From positions 201,001 to 265,000 of the forward strand of contig NZ_CP072349.1 of NCBI RefSeq assembly GCF_018127965.1: DNA of 64,000 bases, given 5' to 3'. This document shows positions 36,047 through 45,895 of this stretch, piece after piece. Positions within the stretch are counted from its first letter, which is position 1; each line of letters opens with the position of its first letter. The notes beneath the pieces are model-generated. The model searched no databases. It had not been told where the DNA came from and worked only from the letters and a program-made list of their open reading frames with translations. Made by a program: the position numbers and the translations under genes. Origin of the DNA: Prevotella melaninogenica (lineage in GTDB: Bacteria > Bacteroidota > Bacteroidia > Bacteroidales > Bacteroidaceae).

Positions 36047-36096
36047 GCACGCAATACCATTGGTGCTTACCAACAGCACGACATGTGCTGGGTATC
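36047..36096. repeat. REP-like palindromic units, locus 3
   Basis: GCACGCAATACCATTGGTGC and CAGCACGACATGTGCTGGGT are diverged members of the palindromic family seen at 21600, 30809 and 43168. They lie about 95 bases from the left end of the insertion sequence. Confidence 0.5.
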
Positions 36097-36191
36097 AACA
36101 CATCGGCTAAAGATGAGAGGTAAGAGGCATTAAGGTCATAACAATGAAGGTAGTAAGATGCTAATACATAAGTAGAAAAACTCAATTCTCA

Positions 36192-38325
36192 ACCCAAGTT
36201 TAACAGGCAAAATTATTTTTCATAAATTTTCGGGATGTTTTGTGTAGTATCAATTTGATAAATGATTGATAATCAAGTATAGGGTATTGTTGCGAGGAGT
36301 AAAATCTGATTTGTAGGACACAGCCATATCAAAATTATTTTGTTACTTTGCACTCATGCACGCAAATGTACAGACACGATTCAACCCTGCCACAGGCGAC
36401 ATAGCTCCTTATTATCGCATCAAGGAGTCATATCGTGATGTGCAGGGTCATGTACACTCGCTAATTCTGTTGAACATCGGTTTTGAACCTTCACTTACTG
36501 CTGTACAGGTTCGAAAAATTGCATACGCTCTTACCGAACGCTTCAAAACCAGAAGTACACCCTCGCTTTTTAAAAAACATCTTGACGGACTTACTCCTAT
36601 TGAACAGGCAAAGGCTGACGAATGGTGGAGCCGTATGGAGAAAGAAGGTGGAATCGATCGGTTTAATAAGGAAGAGCAGAAGTCGCTGAGAAAATATGAG
36701 AACTATATTGACCTTGAGACGGCAAACTATACTGACGCAAGGAATGTTGGCGCAGAGTGGCTCTGCAAGCAGACAATAGACAAGCTGCAGTTAGAGGGTT
36801 TTCTGCGCAAAAATGGGTGGACGGAGAATGCGATACACACGGCTTTGTCAGCATTGATTGTCCGTACGGTATATGCTGTCTCTGAATGTTCATCTTATTA
36901 TTATTTGCGCGATAACTCGGCTGCCGCTGAACTTTATAGTGGAGCTCCTGGCTGGACACCAGGGATCAATTCTCTGTATAAAATCACTGACAAGTTATAT
37001 GAACTAAAGGAACAGTTAGAGCGTCATTTGTGCAGCGTTACTGACGATCTCTTTAATATAGACAACAAGTTGATGCTCTTCGACTTAACCAACTTCTATT
37101 TCGAGGGTAGTAAGCGTAATAGCGATAAAGCCAAGTTCGGTCGATCAAAAGAAAAACGCTCTGACTGTAAACTACTTGTACTTGCATTATGTATCAATAA
37201 AGAAGGTTTTATACGTTATTCTTCTATCTTGGAGGGTAATACAGCAGATCCCAAGTCTCTACCCAATATGATTGATACGCTGGCAAAGAGGAATCCATCA
37301 AGAACAAAGGATACGCTCGTTGTCATGGATGCAGGTGTTGCCACGGAAGAGAACTTGGAGTTAATAAAGAGAAAGGGTTACAATTATCTCTGCGTATCCC
37401 GTACGAAAATGAAAAACTATACGCTCAGTGATGATAACAAGAGTGTTACGGTAATGGATGCCCGTCGGCAGAAGATAACGCTGAAAGAGGTTAAGACAGA
37501 GGATGATGAGGATTATTATCTCGAAATAACATCTCCTTCGAAAGCTATGACAGAGTCGTCCATGAACAGGGTTTGGAGAGAGCGTTTTGAGATGGAACTG
37601 CAGAGGATAAACGAAGGAATCTCCAAGAAAGGTGGAACAAAAACCTATGAAAAGGTTGTTGAACGTACAGGACGTGCCATACAGAAGTACCCTTCTATAG
37701 CGAAGTTCTACCGGATTAGCTACATAAAAAACGAGAAGAAACCCAAGGAGATGCTGCGTGTAGACTGGGAGATAAAAGACCTCTCGGAAATGGAATCTGG
37801 TCACGGAGTCTATTTCCTCCGCAGCAATGTCAGGACACTTTCTGAGCGTGTGACATGGGAATACTACAATCTTATTCGTGAGATAGAATGTACGAACAGA
37901 CAACTAAAGAATGATCTCAACCTCCGTCCTATCTATCATCAGAAAGATGAGCGAAGCGATGCACACCTTTTCTTCGGTTTATTAGCCTACTGGGTGGTAA
38001 ACACCATCCGTTGTCAATTAAAACGAGAAGGAGAATCCTGTTACTGGACCGAGATAGTACGACGTATGAGCATCCAAAAGCTCGTCACCACAAAAGGGAA
38101 GAATCCATTAGGTGAAACCATCGAGATGCGCCAATGTAGTAGTCCTTCGAAGCAAGCAAAACAAATATACGATAAGTTGGACTTAAAACACTCACCATTC
38201 AAAAAGAATAAAATTTGTAGGACACAGAGCCCATAAGAAAAACGAGGAAAGTACGGTAACAGTAACAATTAGGCGAAAGTGGGTGTTAAACTTGGGTTAG
38301 GCGAAAGTGAGTGTTAAACTTGGGT
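36192..38325 (+). mobile_element. IS1634-family insertion sequence with duplicated right end
   Basis: The left inverted repeat ACCCAAGTTTAACA is at 36192-36205. Its complement TGTTAAACTTGGGT appears twice at the right, 38284-38297 and 38312-38325, each preceded by AGGCGAAAGTG(A/G)G. The element carries one transposase gene. No clear target duplication was seen at either possible right end. It lies between cysS and the minus-strand surface-protein operon. Confidence 0.8.
36356..38236 (+). CDS. IS1634-type DDE transposase
   Basis: 626 residues, full length for the family, so the element may be active. Catalytic candidates are D243 in LFDLTNFYFEGS, D325 in VVMDAG, and E509/E511 in LIREIECTNRQLK (the Y-x2-R-x3-E-type region). 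An insertion with helical content separates the second D from the E. A TTACTTTG -7-like box at 36343-36350 lies just before the ATG. The 14-base string TTTGTAGGACACAG occurs both upstream (36310-36323) and in the last codons (38213-38226). Confidence 0.9.
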   Translation: MHANVQTRFNPATGDIAPYYRIKESYRDVQGHVHSLILLNIGFEPSLTAVQVRKIAYALTERFKTRSTPSLFKKHLDGLTPIEQAKADEWWSRMEKEGGIDRFNKEEQKSLRKYENYIDLETANYTDARNVGAEWLCKQTIDKLQLEGFLRKNGWTENAIHTALSALIVRTVYAVSECSSYYYLRDNSAAAELYSGAPGWTPGINSLYKITDKLYELKEQLERHLCSVTDDLFNIDNKLMLFDLTNFYFEGSKRNSDKAKFGRSKEKRSDCKLLVLALCINKEGFIRYSSILEGNTADPKSLPNMIDTLAKRNPSRTKDTLVVMDAGVATEENLELIKRKGYNYLCVSRTKMKNYTLSDDNKSVTVMDARRQKITLKEVKTEDDEDYYLEITSPSKAMTESSMNRVWRERFEMELQRINEGISKKGGTKTYEKVVERTGRAIQKYPSIAKFYRISYIKNEKKPKEMLRVDWEIKDLSEMESGHGVYFLRSNVRTLSERVTWEYYNLIREIECTNRQLKNDLNLRPIYHQKDERSDAHLFFGLLAYWVVNTIRCQLKREGESCYWTEIVRRMSIQKLVTTKGKNPLGETIEMRQCSSPSKQAKQIYDKLDLKHSPFKKNKICRTQSP

Positions 38326-38397
38326 CAAGTGTTCAGAGTTTCTTTTTATGCTTGTTTCTTTTCCCTTTCTCGTTTCTCTAAGTATGCTTTTTCTATT

Positions 38398-38433
38398 CAA
38401 AAAGGGCTGAATCTCGCAAAGAAATTCAGCCCT
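38398..38433 (-). terminator. Terminator of the surface-protein operon
   Basis: AGGGCTGAAT (38403-38412) and ATTCAGCCCT (38424-38433) form a perfect stem; on the minus strand it is followed by TTTTTG. It lies 56 bases after the small acidic protein gene. Confidence 0.8.
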
Positions 38434-38488
38434 ATAGCATTTTACAAAACTCTGTTAGAAAACAGAACTAAGTCATATGATAATGAAG

Positions 38489-38686
38489 TTAGTCCTTTGA
38501 GTCTACATTCCACGTGCTTCCCCATTCAAACTTTGGATTCTCTTCTTCCTCTTCAAAGACGAATCTTTGCTGTTTGCTATCAGCGTGATCATCCTGCGAA
38601 GAATCGAGAAGTGGACACTCTATCTGGGTTTCAAACACTGTTATAGTTGGTCTATTATATATCTTTTTCAGTTCCATGTGATTCAT
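38489..38686 (-). CDS. Small acidic protein translated with the surface-protein gene
   Basis: 65 residues (62 from the internal ATG at M4). The start ATG comes one base after the TAA stop of the 1262-residue protein gene, which argues strongly for translational coupling. The N-terminus L-K-K-I-Y-N-R-P-T-I-T-V-F-E resembles the K-K-x-Y-x-x-P opening of many short Prevotella and Bacteroides peptides of unknown role. The C-terminus is highly acidic and aromatic (RFVFEEEEENPKFEWGSTW). No signal peptide or membrane helix is present. A terminator follows, so the operon has two genes. Confidence 0.65.
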   Translation of the reverse strand: MNHMELKKIYNRPTITVFETQIECPLLDSSQDDHADSKQQRFVFEEEEENPKFEWGSTWNVDSKD

Positions 38687-38687
38687 T

Positions 38688-41600
38688 TTAGTAAACGATT
38701 ACTTTCTTATTATTTACCAAGTAGATACCTGCTGGTAGTGTATAGGTAGCGCGCTCACCAGCTTGGAGTGTAGTGTTCACATGACTGTGACCCGCTGCAC
38801 TTACTACACGCACAGTTGTAGTAGTTCCTGTAGCTACAGTAATTTGCCCCTTCTCAACAGTTACTTGCAGACCATCAGCCTGTGTAATACCATTGATATC
38901 CGTAGTATTATTTTCGATGTCGTCCCATGAAACTACAAATGAATTGAACATCTTAGCAGGTGCTGCTGCACCACCATCGAACTCGTAAACGGCACGGAAT
39001 GGGTAGATATATAAGTTAGGGTCGCGCAAGTTGCGGAGTGCTACATATTTATTGCGTGAGAAGTAGAATACATTGCCATTGGTAGCACGTGGAAGAGCAG
39101 TACCGCTATAGCTGTACTTACTTGTAAAGTTGGTTGCGTTTCCTTGTAGTAGGTTGGTGACAGTCTTACCATTCACGAGTCCGTCTTGCTTTACACTCTT
39201 CTCGATGAGTGCACCTTTCTCTACAGCAACAAATGAGATATTACCACTACCATATGCCTCACTATTGGTTACATAATAAGGGGTGTTAGCCTCACTCTTG
39301 CCTGATGTTATCTTCTTGAACTGCTGTGTAGCCTGATAGTCTCTACCTGAAGCTACCTGTACACCATCATACTGCAAACCATTCGCCTTCATCTCACTGA
39401 GTGTAAACTCGAAGTCGGTTGTACCTGCTGGGTTTGTATGCTTACCATCAGCATCGAGTGTGAGTGCGTAAGGTAGTACAACACTGTTATAGATGGTTCT
39501 ACCACGTGTTACATTTGTGTTCTCACGTGTGAACTGTGCGTACTTATCAGCATCAAGCTGAATATTAAATGGAGCGAAGAATGGATTCTTATCAGTTAAA
39601 ATAACATTACCCTTTCCTATGAATGTATCCTGTGAACCCTTTACCTTGATGGCGGTATTGGTATTTGCTGCATAGTTTGTTGCACGATAAGGTAGATAGA
39701 TAAGAGCGTTCTTTGCCAACTTGTTACGTAAGTCTTCGACGGTCTTTTCATTGACAGAAGTCTCTGGCTTAACAACGGAGAAGAGGCTTGAACCATCTAC
39801 ATAGAGTACCTGTGAGAGACTCTGTGGTGCCCCAGCTTCGTGATTATTGATAGAAGCCTGCATAGCATCATGAATCATATTGATGGTTAGATAACCTGAT
39901 GTCTCATCCTTTGAGAGCAAGTCAGCATAGTCATAGCCTGACTCGGTGGTAGTAATCTTTGCACCTACCATTACCTCGCTGTGGTCCTTGTTAGCGTTGT
40001 CCTTATAGTAGTTGGTAGTGTTATATACCTTCTCCCATGCTACCTTCGGCGTGTAGTCAGCCATCTGAAGCTTAATCTTGGTGTCATAGTAAGCATGAGC
40101 ACGGTGTACCTCTGCTGTTGTTGGTGCGATATTGTAACGTGTTTCATCAGCAGCAAAGAGATACATGGTCTTTGTTTCCAAGTCTTCTACTACTGTATTC
40201 TGCTCATTGAAGACACCATTTGCGGTGGTATGTGTGATGTTTCCATTCTTATTTATTGTCACATCATCGCTGCTACTTGTGTAAGCAGACATATTAAAGT
40301 CCTGCTCATAGAGATAAGAACCTTCCGTACTCTCGTTCGTGTTATAGAGTTCAGCAGCATTGTTGAACTTGAATGGAATGTTACCAACCTTAGCTGTTGT
40401 AATCTTAGACTTATAGTCGTAGTTCATAACATCTGCCTTATGGTTATAGAGCTTTCCATCTATAAGGGTGTTATAAGGTGAACCAACAAGGTTGTAACGG
40501 CTGTAACCATTCTTAGCAAGTGTACCATAAGTGTCATCTGCATAGTCTGACTTAGCCTCACGGAACTCGAAACGCGCCTTGTTAGATGCAACAAAACCCT
40601 TTGGAACCTTATAAATAAACTCTTCACCACCAAGTTTAAAGTCGGTAGAACCAAATCGACGAGTTACCTCCTCACCATTATCACCCTTGCAGACAGCGTC
40701 TACTTCGGCAAGATATGGGTTGAGTGGCTGTAGCTTCAGCTTAATCTGAAGGAGCGCAGTTGGGTTATCTCCATTTACACTCTCCACCTTAAACTTGATT
40801 GCATCGTTGTTAAGATCTGTCAAGCTGATAGTTTGATTCTTATTTGTTGCATTGATATTGGCTGTTGCAAGAACGTTATCACCAGTCTTATCATACACTG
40901 TCAGCTTGTAATCCTGTGGTATGAAGTAGTCGTCAGTTAATGTTCTATGAACGGAAGGGAGCTTCGTAGGAATGTTCCAGAACAAGAATCGCTGGTATTT
41001 CACATTCGTTCCGCGCAAGTAAAGACGCTGAATAATTTTATTGATAGGTGCATATACATAGAGTCCAGCATCATCGAAAGCCCACTTCATACCATAGTAT
41101 GAGTCGTTACCATCTGATGAAGGACGAGTCTTTATGGTGTACTCTCCTGTACCATAAGTGTAGAACCATGAAAGATAGTACTTTTCATTATTATATAAGT
41201 AGTATATCTTTCCTTCCTCATCCATGTGCCAATAGATGTTGTAATCAGTATTGTACCATTGCCCATCAGTGTAAAGATAGTAATAAGTATTGGTGGTTTC
41301 ATCCTTATACCATATCTTAAAACCACCTGAATAAAGATTAGTCTGTCCGTAATCAGCCGTTATATCAGCACCGACAATACGGTAAGCAATAGGCGTAGTT
41401 CTGTTTCCTTGTCCTGAACGAATCTTAATGTTTGTAGGTGCTTCGACGTAGTGTGTACCCTCCTGAACGCCATACCAGTATTTACCTTTATAACCTACGG
41501 CAGAGATAGTCTTGCTTCCTTGAGTTGCATCCCATGTACCATTGCTCACTGCACCCTCGTTATAAAGTAATGCAGTTGCATCGATATCATCTAATTGATT

Positions 41601-42476
41601 AGCATCATATGCGTAGAAAGTCTTGCCTTCCTTGACACGTCTTGTGATAGGTCCAAGATCTACTTTACCCACATTGAAGGCACTTTCTGTAAGACTAACA
41701 TAGTTTGTAGTATTACCCATTGGATTTAATGGAATCTCAAAAGTATTGTCAGCAGCAAACTTTATCTCTATATGTTTGATACGAAGCACGCCTACGCGAG
41801 CCTTTTTGATATTACCAGCAAAGGCAAAGAAGATACGGTTACCCATATCGTCAGCAGTGCGAGTCATTGTAAACTCTTGACCAACACTATTCGTTGGAAT
41901 GGTTATCTCAGTACCAGGAACAAAGGTAGGAATAGTTGGTTTCTTGCCAGTCAGTACATCCTTACGCTTTACTTCACCAACTTTCCAATCTACAATACGA
42001 CCAAATGGAGCCTGCTTTGAAAGACTTGGATCTGCCCAAACATCATCCAGTACACTTTTGTCTGCTGATGCGTCCAAATCATTCTTAAACACAATGGTAT
42101 AGCTCTTGATGCGATATCCACGTGGAAGAGCGATACATGCATACTCAGGGAAGTCGAGTGTAGCAAGGAGAAGATTACCCTGATACTCCTTCAAACCACC
42201 AGAGAGCTTTGTCATCACATCGTTTGATGTAAATTCGGGACTACCAGAAACGGTGAATGTCAGTGGTAATTGGTTATGAATCCAGTAAGAACCATAACCT
42301 GCAACGTATCCACGCTCTGTTTCATCGTTAGTCTTACCCGAAATAAGATGTCCCGATTTCGGGCTTATTGTTACGTTTTGAGCAGTAACATGTGTGCTGA
42401 AAAAGCACACAAAAACCAAAAGCATACAAAGTCTGTAAGTGAACTTTTGGTTACACTTTCTAATAATGTTAAACAT
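38688..42476 (-). CDS. Large secreted surface protein with C-terminal sorting-like tail
   Basis: 1262 residues. The signal peptide ends near residue 33 (FFSTHVTAQ). The rest is polar, tyrosine-, asparagine- and threonine-rich and beta-predicted, with a WYKDETTNTYYYLYTDGQWY segment in the middle and no catalytic motif that I recognise. The last ~60 residues (GLQVTVEKGQITVATG, VVSAAGHSHVNTTLQAGERA, TYTLPAGIYLVNNKKVIVY) resemble the C-terminal domain of type IX secretion substrates in Prevotella. Cell-surface attachment is therefore likely, fitting the porG gene elsewhere in the window. It has a consensus promoter and is translationally coupled to the small acidic gene. Confidence 0.8.
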   Translation of the reverse strand: MFNIIRKCNQKFTYRLCMLLVFVCFFSTHVTAQNVTISPKSGHLISGKTNDETERGYVAGYGSYWIHNQLPLTFTVSGSPEFTSNDVMTKLSGGLKEYQGNLLLATLDFPEYACIALPRGYRIKSYTIVFKNDLDASADKSVLDDVWADPSLSKQAPFGRIVDWKVGEVKRKDVLTGKKPTIPTFVPGTEITIPTNSVGQEFTMTRTADDMGNRIFFAFAGNIKKARVGVLRIKHIEIKFAADNTFEIPLNPMGNTTNYVSLTESAFNVGKVDLGPITRRVKEGKTFYAYDANQLDDIDATALLYNEGAVSNGTWDATQGSKTISAVGYKGKYWYGVQEGTHYVEAPTNIKIRSGQGNRTTPIAYRIVGADITADYGQTNLYSGGFKIWYKDETTNTYYYLYTDGQWYNTDYNIYWHMDEEGKIYYLYNNEKYYLSWFYTYGTGEYTIKTRPSSDGNDSYYGMKWAFDDAGLYVYAPINKIIQRLYLRGTNVKYQRFLFWNIPTKLPSVHRTLTDDYFIPQDYKLTVYDKTGDNVLATANINATNKNQTISLTDLNNDAIKFKVESVNGDNPTALLQIKLKLQPLNPYLAEVDAVCKGDNGEEVTRRFGSTDFKLGGEEFIYKVPKGFVASNKARFEFREAKSDYADDTYGTLAKNGYSRYNLVGSPYNTLIDGKLYNHKADVMNYDYKSKITTAKVGNIPFKFNNAAELYNTNESTEGSYLYEQDFNMSAYTSSSDDVTINKNGNITHTTANGVFNEQNTVVEDLETKTMYLFAADETRYNIAPTTAEVHRAHAYYDTKIKLQMADYTPKVAWEKVYNTTNYYKDNANKDHSEVMVGAKITTTESGYDYADLLSKDETSGYLTINMIHDAMQASINNHEAGAPQSLSQVLYVDGSSLFSVVKPETSVNEKTVEDLRNKLAKNALIYLPYRATNYAANTNTAIKVKGSQDTFIGKGNVILTDKNPFFAPFNIQLDADKYAQFTRENTNVTRGRTIYNSVVLPYALTLDADGKHTNPAGTTDFEFTLSEMKANGLQYDGVQVASGRDYQATQQFKKITSGKSEANTPYYVTNSEAYGSGNISFVAVEKGALIEKSVKQDGLVNGKTVTNLLQGNATNFTSKYSYSGTALPRATNGNVFYFSRNKYVALRNLRDPNLYIYPFRAVYEFDGGAAAPAKMFNSFVVSWDDIENNTTDINGITQADGLQVTVEKGQITVATGTTTTVRVVSAAGHSHVNTTLQAGERATYTLPAGIYLVNNKKVIVY

Positions 42477-42629
42477 GTTCTTTGTAAATTTATTTTCTTT
42501 AGTTGATATTTTTAGCCATTGATACCTGCTATTTTATAGCAAAAGTGTCCTTTTCTATGAATCCTCTGATTCTGAATTTTAGTTATATTCATATAGAAAA
42601 TAGTGGCCTTTATTGTTAATTTGTGAATG

Positions 42630-42661
42630 CAAAGTTAACGTTTATTTTATAAATATGCAAA
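42630..42661 (-). promoter_or_regulatory. Promoter for the surface-protein operon
   Basis: On the minus strand: TTTG (complement of 42658-42661), a 20-base spacer, TAACTTTG (complement of 42630-42637). Full consensus, about 150 bases before the start, so the leader is long. Confidence 0.75.
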
Positions 42662-43405
42662 TAAACTATGTGTAAATATGAAATTATTTTTATTTTACAG
42701 GCTGTTAGCGGTAGTTTTGTAAGACTTTTTAAAAGTGTTATTAAATGTAGTGATATAGAGGATAATACATTTTAAAAGATGGATTAATCATATAATTTTA
42801 TATTGAAAGTTTTATACATATCAATCTTTTCTGATGTTTGTTATAGTCTAATTTTCAGTTTATTATGCTTTTGAATAAACTTGCAATCTATGTATTCTTA
42901 CTTCTGTTCTTTTGCATGAATTAGTCTTCTTGTTTTTGTGATATTATTAGTTAGAGTTTTGAGCATGATGTTTAAAAATATAATTTATCTTTTTTTTTCT
43001 TACAATTGTTTTCTTTTTCCGTTTTTGTATATCTAATACTGGGTGTTAAGTACTATTTTTTTTCAGTATTGGCAATATTTTTCTACTCCTAATAGTTACT
43101 TTTCATCTTATTTATATTAGGTTATTTGCAAAGCTATAAACCATCTAAAGTATTGTAGTTTATCGTCCGCACCATTGGTGTTAAGCCTTCGCACTATATG
43201 TGTTGGGCATCCGCACAATATGTGCGGAGCCTTCGGACGATGATAAGAAGTTGTATAAATGTTCTTATGTTACAATCTTCTTATAACAAAGCAAGTCTTT
43301 CAAAAAAGATTTTTTGTCACTTAAGAATGATTTATAGTTCGTATAAGTGAAATGTAATAGCGAAATGAAACTCAAAAAGAGCTTTTAATTTAGAGATGGA
43401 AATGC
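42662..43405. other. AT-rich non-coding interval upstream of the surface-protein promoter
   Basis: No reading frame or RNA gene was recognised. The interval is very AT-rich with long T runs around 42980-43060. The only structure is the REP-like cluster at 43168-43245. Both neighbouring genes are on the minus strand, so this is also the downstream region of nothing and the end region of the GH2 gene lies to the right. Confidence 0.5.
43168..43245. repeat. REP-like palindromic units, locus 4
   Basis: GTCCGCACCATTGGTGTTAA, TTCGCACTATATGTGTTGGG, TCCGCACAATATGTGCGGAG and a half unit TTCGGACGATG follow one another at about 22-base spacing. Same family as loci at 21600, 30809 and 36047. Confidence 0.75.
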
Positions 43406-45895
43406 TTACTGGTCGTGCACTTGCAGTGCGTTTCCAGTATTATGGATGGTGATATTTTTGCTGATTTTTATCTCTTTATCGTGTACAGTCAGCGTAATAT
43501 CTCCTTTCTTGTTATCTCCTTCCACAATGACGACAAGCTTGCCGTGGAAGAGTTTCATATGTGGTTCGGTGAATGACTGCAATGAAGTTGGATCACCATT
43601 GCATACGGCTTTGAAATGACCGGCACCTGACACGCTGAAGAAGAGTTCGTTGTCAGCATCGGGAACGGGATTACCCTGCTCATCAAGCATTGTAACGGTG
43701 ATGTAGACAAGGTTGGCACCAGGGATATTACAGGTAGATTTGTCGGCTTCAAGCAGTAGCTTATGGGGTTTCCCTGCAGTGAACACAGAAATGGAATCAA
43801 CCGTTTTGCCCTGCTCATCAAATGCCACAACCTTCAGTTCCCCAGGCTCATAGACAACATTATCCCATATCATTCGATAGCGTTTAGCACGTTGTTTAGC
43901 TTCTTCTGGCGTAGCGGCTTTTCCTGTAGCAGCCTCACCCTGTACCTCTTTTCCAGCCTTTTTGCATCGTCCCTGCGACTTTCCATTGACGAAGAGTTCC
44001 GTCTCCGGATAGCTTGAGTAGCAGAAGACAGGTGTCGTCTGTCCTTCACGTCCGTTCCACGTCCAGTGGGGGAGGAGGTGAAGCGTTGGTTCTTTCTTGT
44101 TCCAGACAGACCGGTAGAGGTAGTATCGGTCCTTAGGTAGTCCTGCGAGATCGCAAGCACCGAAGTAGCTGCTACGGCTGGGCCAGTATTCATCATAGGG
44201 AGTCGGCTCTCCAAGATAGTCAGTTCCAGTCCATATAAACTGTCCAATCGTATAAGGGAGGTCCTCCATAGCGATGAAGTCTTCTTCCGGTAAGTTGCTC
44301 CATGAACACCATTGTGTGTCGTAGCTTGAGACCTGTCCATCGCTGTCAGCCTCTGCTACGCCCCAGCGTACAGGAAACTTGTATACTCCACGGCTTGAGA
44401 CTGTTGAGGCTGTCTCAGTCCCTAAGAGAAAGCCTGCGGGCAATTGTGCAATGTTGCGGTTGTATTTATAAACACGATAGTTGAATCCCGGTACATCCAT
44501 CACCTGTGCAAAGCCCGATTTCAAGGCTGCTTCCGCTTGGTCCATACCCTGTGTAACAGGGCGAGAAGGGTCTAAGCGGTGACAGATAGCCTGTAGTCTT
44601 TCAGCAATCTGTCGTCCCTCTTCGCTCCATTGTTCGGGTATTTCGTTTCCGATGCTCCACATCACGATACTGGGATGGTTGCGGTGATGTCTTACGAGGT
44701 TCTCCATATCCTTGTCAGACCAGTCTTTAAAGAATCGTGCGTAGCCGTTCTTACACTTAGGATAGAGCCACATATCAAAACTTTCAGCCATTACCATCAT
44801 TCCTAAAGAGTCACAAAGGTGCACGAAGAGTTCTGAAGGCATATTGTGAGCGGTGCGTATGGCGTCTGCACCCATATCCTTCATCTGTTTTATCTGTCGT
44901 ATCAGTGCGGCTTTGTTTTCGGCAGCTCCGAGTGGTCCGAGGTCGTGATGCAGGCATACACCTTGTATCTTTCTGCTGATACCATTAAGCTGAAAGCCCT
45001 TTTCCTTTGAGACGGAAACTGTTCGGATTGCAGTCTTCGTCGTGTAAAGGAGAGCCAATCTACCCTTGTTTCGGGTGTAGATACCAAAGTGGATGAGGGC
45101 AGGATGCTCTGGAGTCCATACGCTGTATTTACCTTTCTTCCAGTTCATTTCGGTATGGGCAATACCAGTAAGCGGGTCAAGTGTCAGAGCGGTCTGTTGC
45201 ATTGGTCCGTCCTTACTTTCGTAGGCAATAGCTATCAGTTTCTCTTTACCGTCCCATCCGTCAATCTTTGCATCGACGGAAAGTGTGGCACCCTCCTCAT
45301 CGAGGCGTGTTGTACGTATATAGACATCCCACGGATCGATATGCAATCGAGGCATAAGGACGAGTTTTACAGGGCGGAAAAGTCCTGCTCCGGGATACCA
45401 TCGTGAGCTTTCTTCACGATTGTTGAGGTGAACAATTATTGTGTTTTCGCCTTCCTTTAGATATTCCGTAGCATCAATACGAAAGGCATTATAGCCGTAT
45501 GCCCACCTTCCTGCTTCCTTTCCGTTGATGTAAACGATGGGTTCTGACATCGCACCATCAAAGTAAAGATAGGCGCGAGAGTATCTCTGGCGCTTCTTGA
45601 TAGTCAGTTTATGGCTGTACCAGCCTTCTCCTATCCACGGTAAAGCACCGCTGCGACCACTCTTTTCAGTAGCTTGTTTCTCGCCATTCTGTTCTATTGC
45701 CACACGTTGTAAGTCCCATTTTTTGTCGAAGGGTCCGCTGATAGCCCAGTCATGGGGGATATTCACGGTTTGCCAATGTAGACTATCACGTGAGAACTGC
45801 CAAGTACGAAGTTCTGTTACTTGGTTCATTGCCCAGTTGAGGGTTGTATGACAGAGGAGTAGAAGGGTGATGAGGATTCTCGTTTTCATTGTCAA
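43406..45895 (-). CDS. Secreted glycoside hydrolase family 2 (beta-galactosidase-like)
   Basis: 829 residues with a signal peptide (about 1-23; the second ATG at 45889 may be the true start). The order is sugar-binding domain, immunoglobulin-like domain and TIM barrel, as in GH2. MGADAIRTAHN (341-351), the acid/base in S-I-G-N-E (E418) and the nucleophile in G-T-E-T (E494) are in place. C-terminal beta domains (about 620-829) follow. Members act on beta-galactosides, glucuronides or mannosides; substrate is not decidable. It stands alone, without SusC/SusD genes in the window, so it is not part of a classical polysaccharide locus here. Confidence 0.9.
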   Translation of the reverse strand: MTMKTRILITLLLLCHTTLNWAMNQVTELRTWQFSRDSLHWQTVNIPHDWAISGPFDKKWDLQRVAIEQNGEKQATEKSGRSGALPWIGEGWYSHKLTIKKRQRYSRAYLYFDGAMSEPIVYINGKEAGRWAYGYNAFRIDATEYLKEGENTIIVHLNNREESSRWYPGAGLFRPVKLVLMPRLHIDPWDVYIRTTRLDEEGATLSVDAKIDGWDGKEKLIAIAYESKDGPMQQTALTLDPLTGIAHTEMNWKKGKYSVWTPEHPALIHFGIYTRNKGRLALLYTTKTAIRTVSVSKEKGFQLNGISRKIQGVCLHHDLGPLGAAENKAALIRQIKQMKDMGADAIRTAHNMPSELFVHLCDSLGMMVMAESFDMWLYPKCKNGYARFFKDWSDKDMENLVRHHRNHPSIVMWSIGNEIPEQWSEEGRQIAERLQAICHRLDPSRPVTQGMDQAEAALKSGFAQVMDVPGFNYRVYKYNRNIAQLPAGFLLGTETASTVSSRGVYKFPVRWGVAEADSDGQVSSYDTQWCSWSNLPEEDFIAMEDLPYTIGQFIWTGTDYLGEPTPYDEYWPSRSSYFGACDLAGLPKDRYYLYRSVWNKKEPTLHLLPHWTWNGREGQTTPVFCYSSYPETELFVNGKSQGRCKKAGKEVQGEAATGKAATPEEAKQRAKRYRMIWDNVVYEPGELKVVAFDEQGKTVDSISVFTAGKPHKLLLEADKSTCNIPGANLVYITVTMLDEQGNPVPDADNELFFSVSGAGHFKAVCNGDPTSLQSFTEPHMKLFHGKLVVIVEGDNKKGDITLTVHDKEIKISKNITIHNTGNALQVHDQ

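Noticed and set aside
42662..43405. Possible gene in the long AT-rich interval
   Set aside because: No open frame longer than about 60 codons and no conserved signal were seen apart from REP-like units.
43406..45895. Polysaccharide utilisation locus around the GH2 and GH16 genes
   Set aside because: No SusC/SusD pair, hybrid two-component or glycan-specific ECF/anti-sigma pair is adjacent; the two hydrolases are isolated and 39 kb apart.
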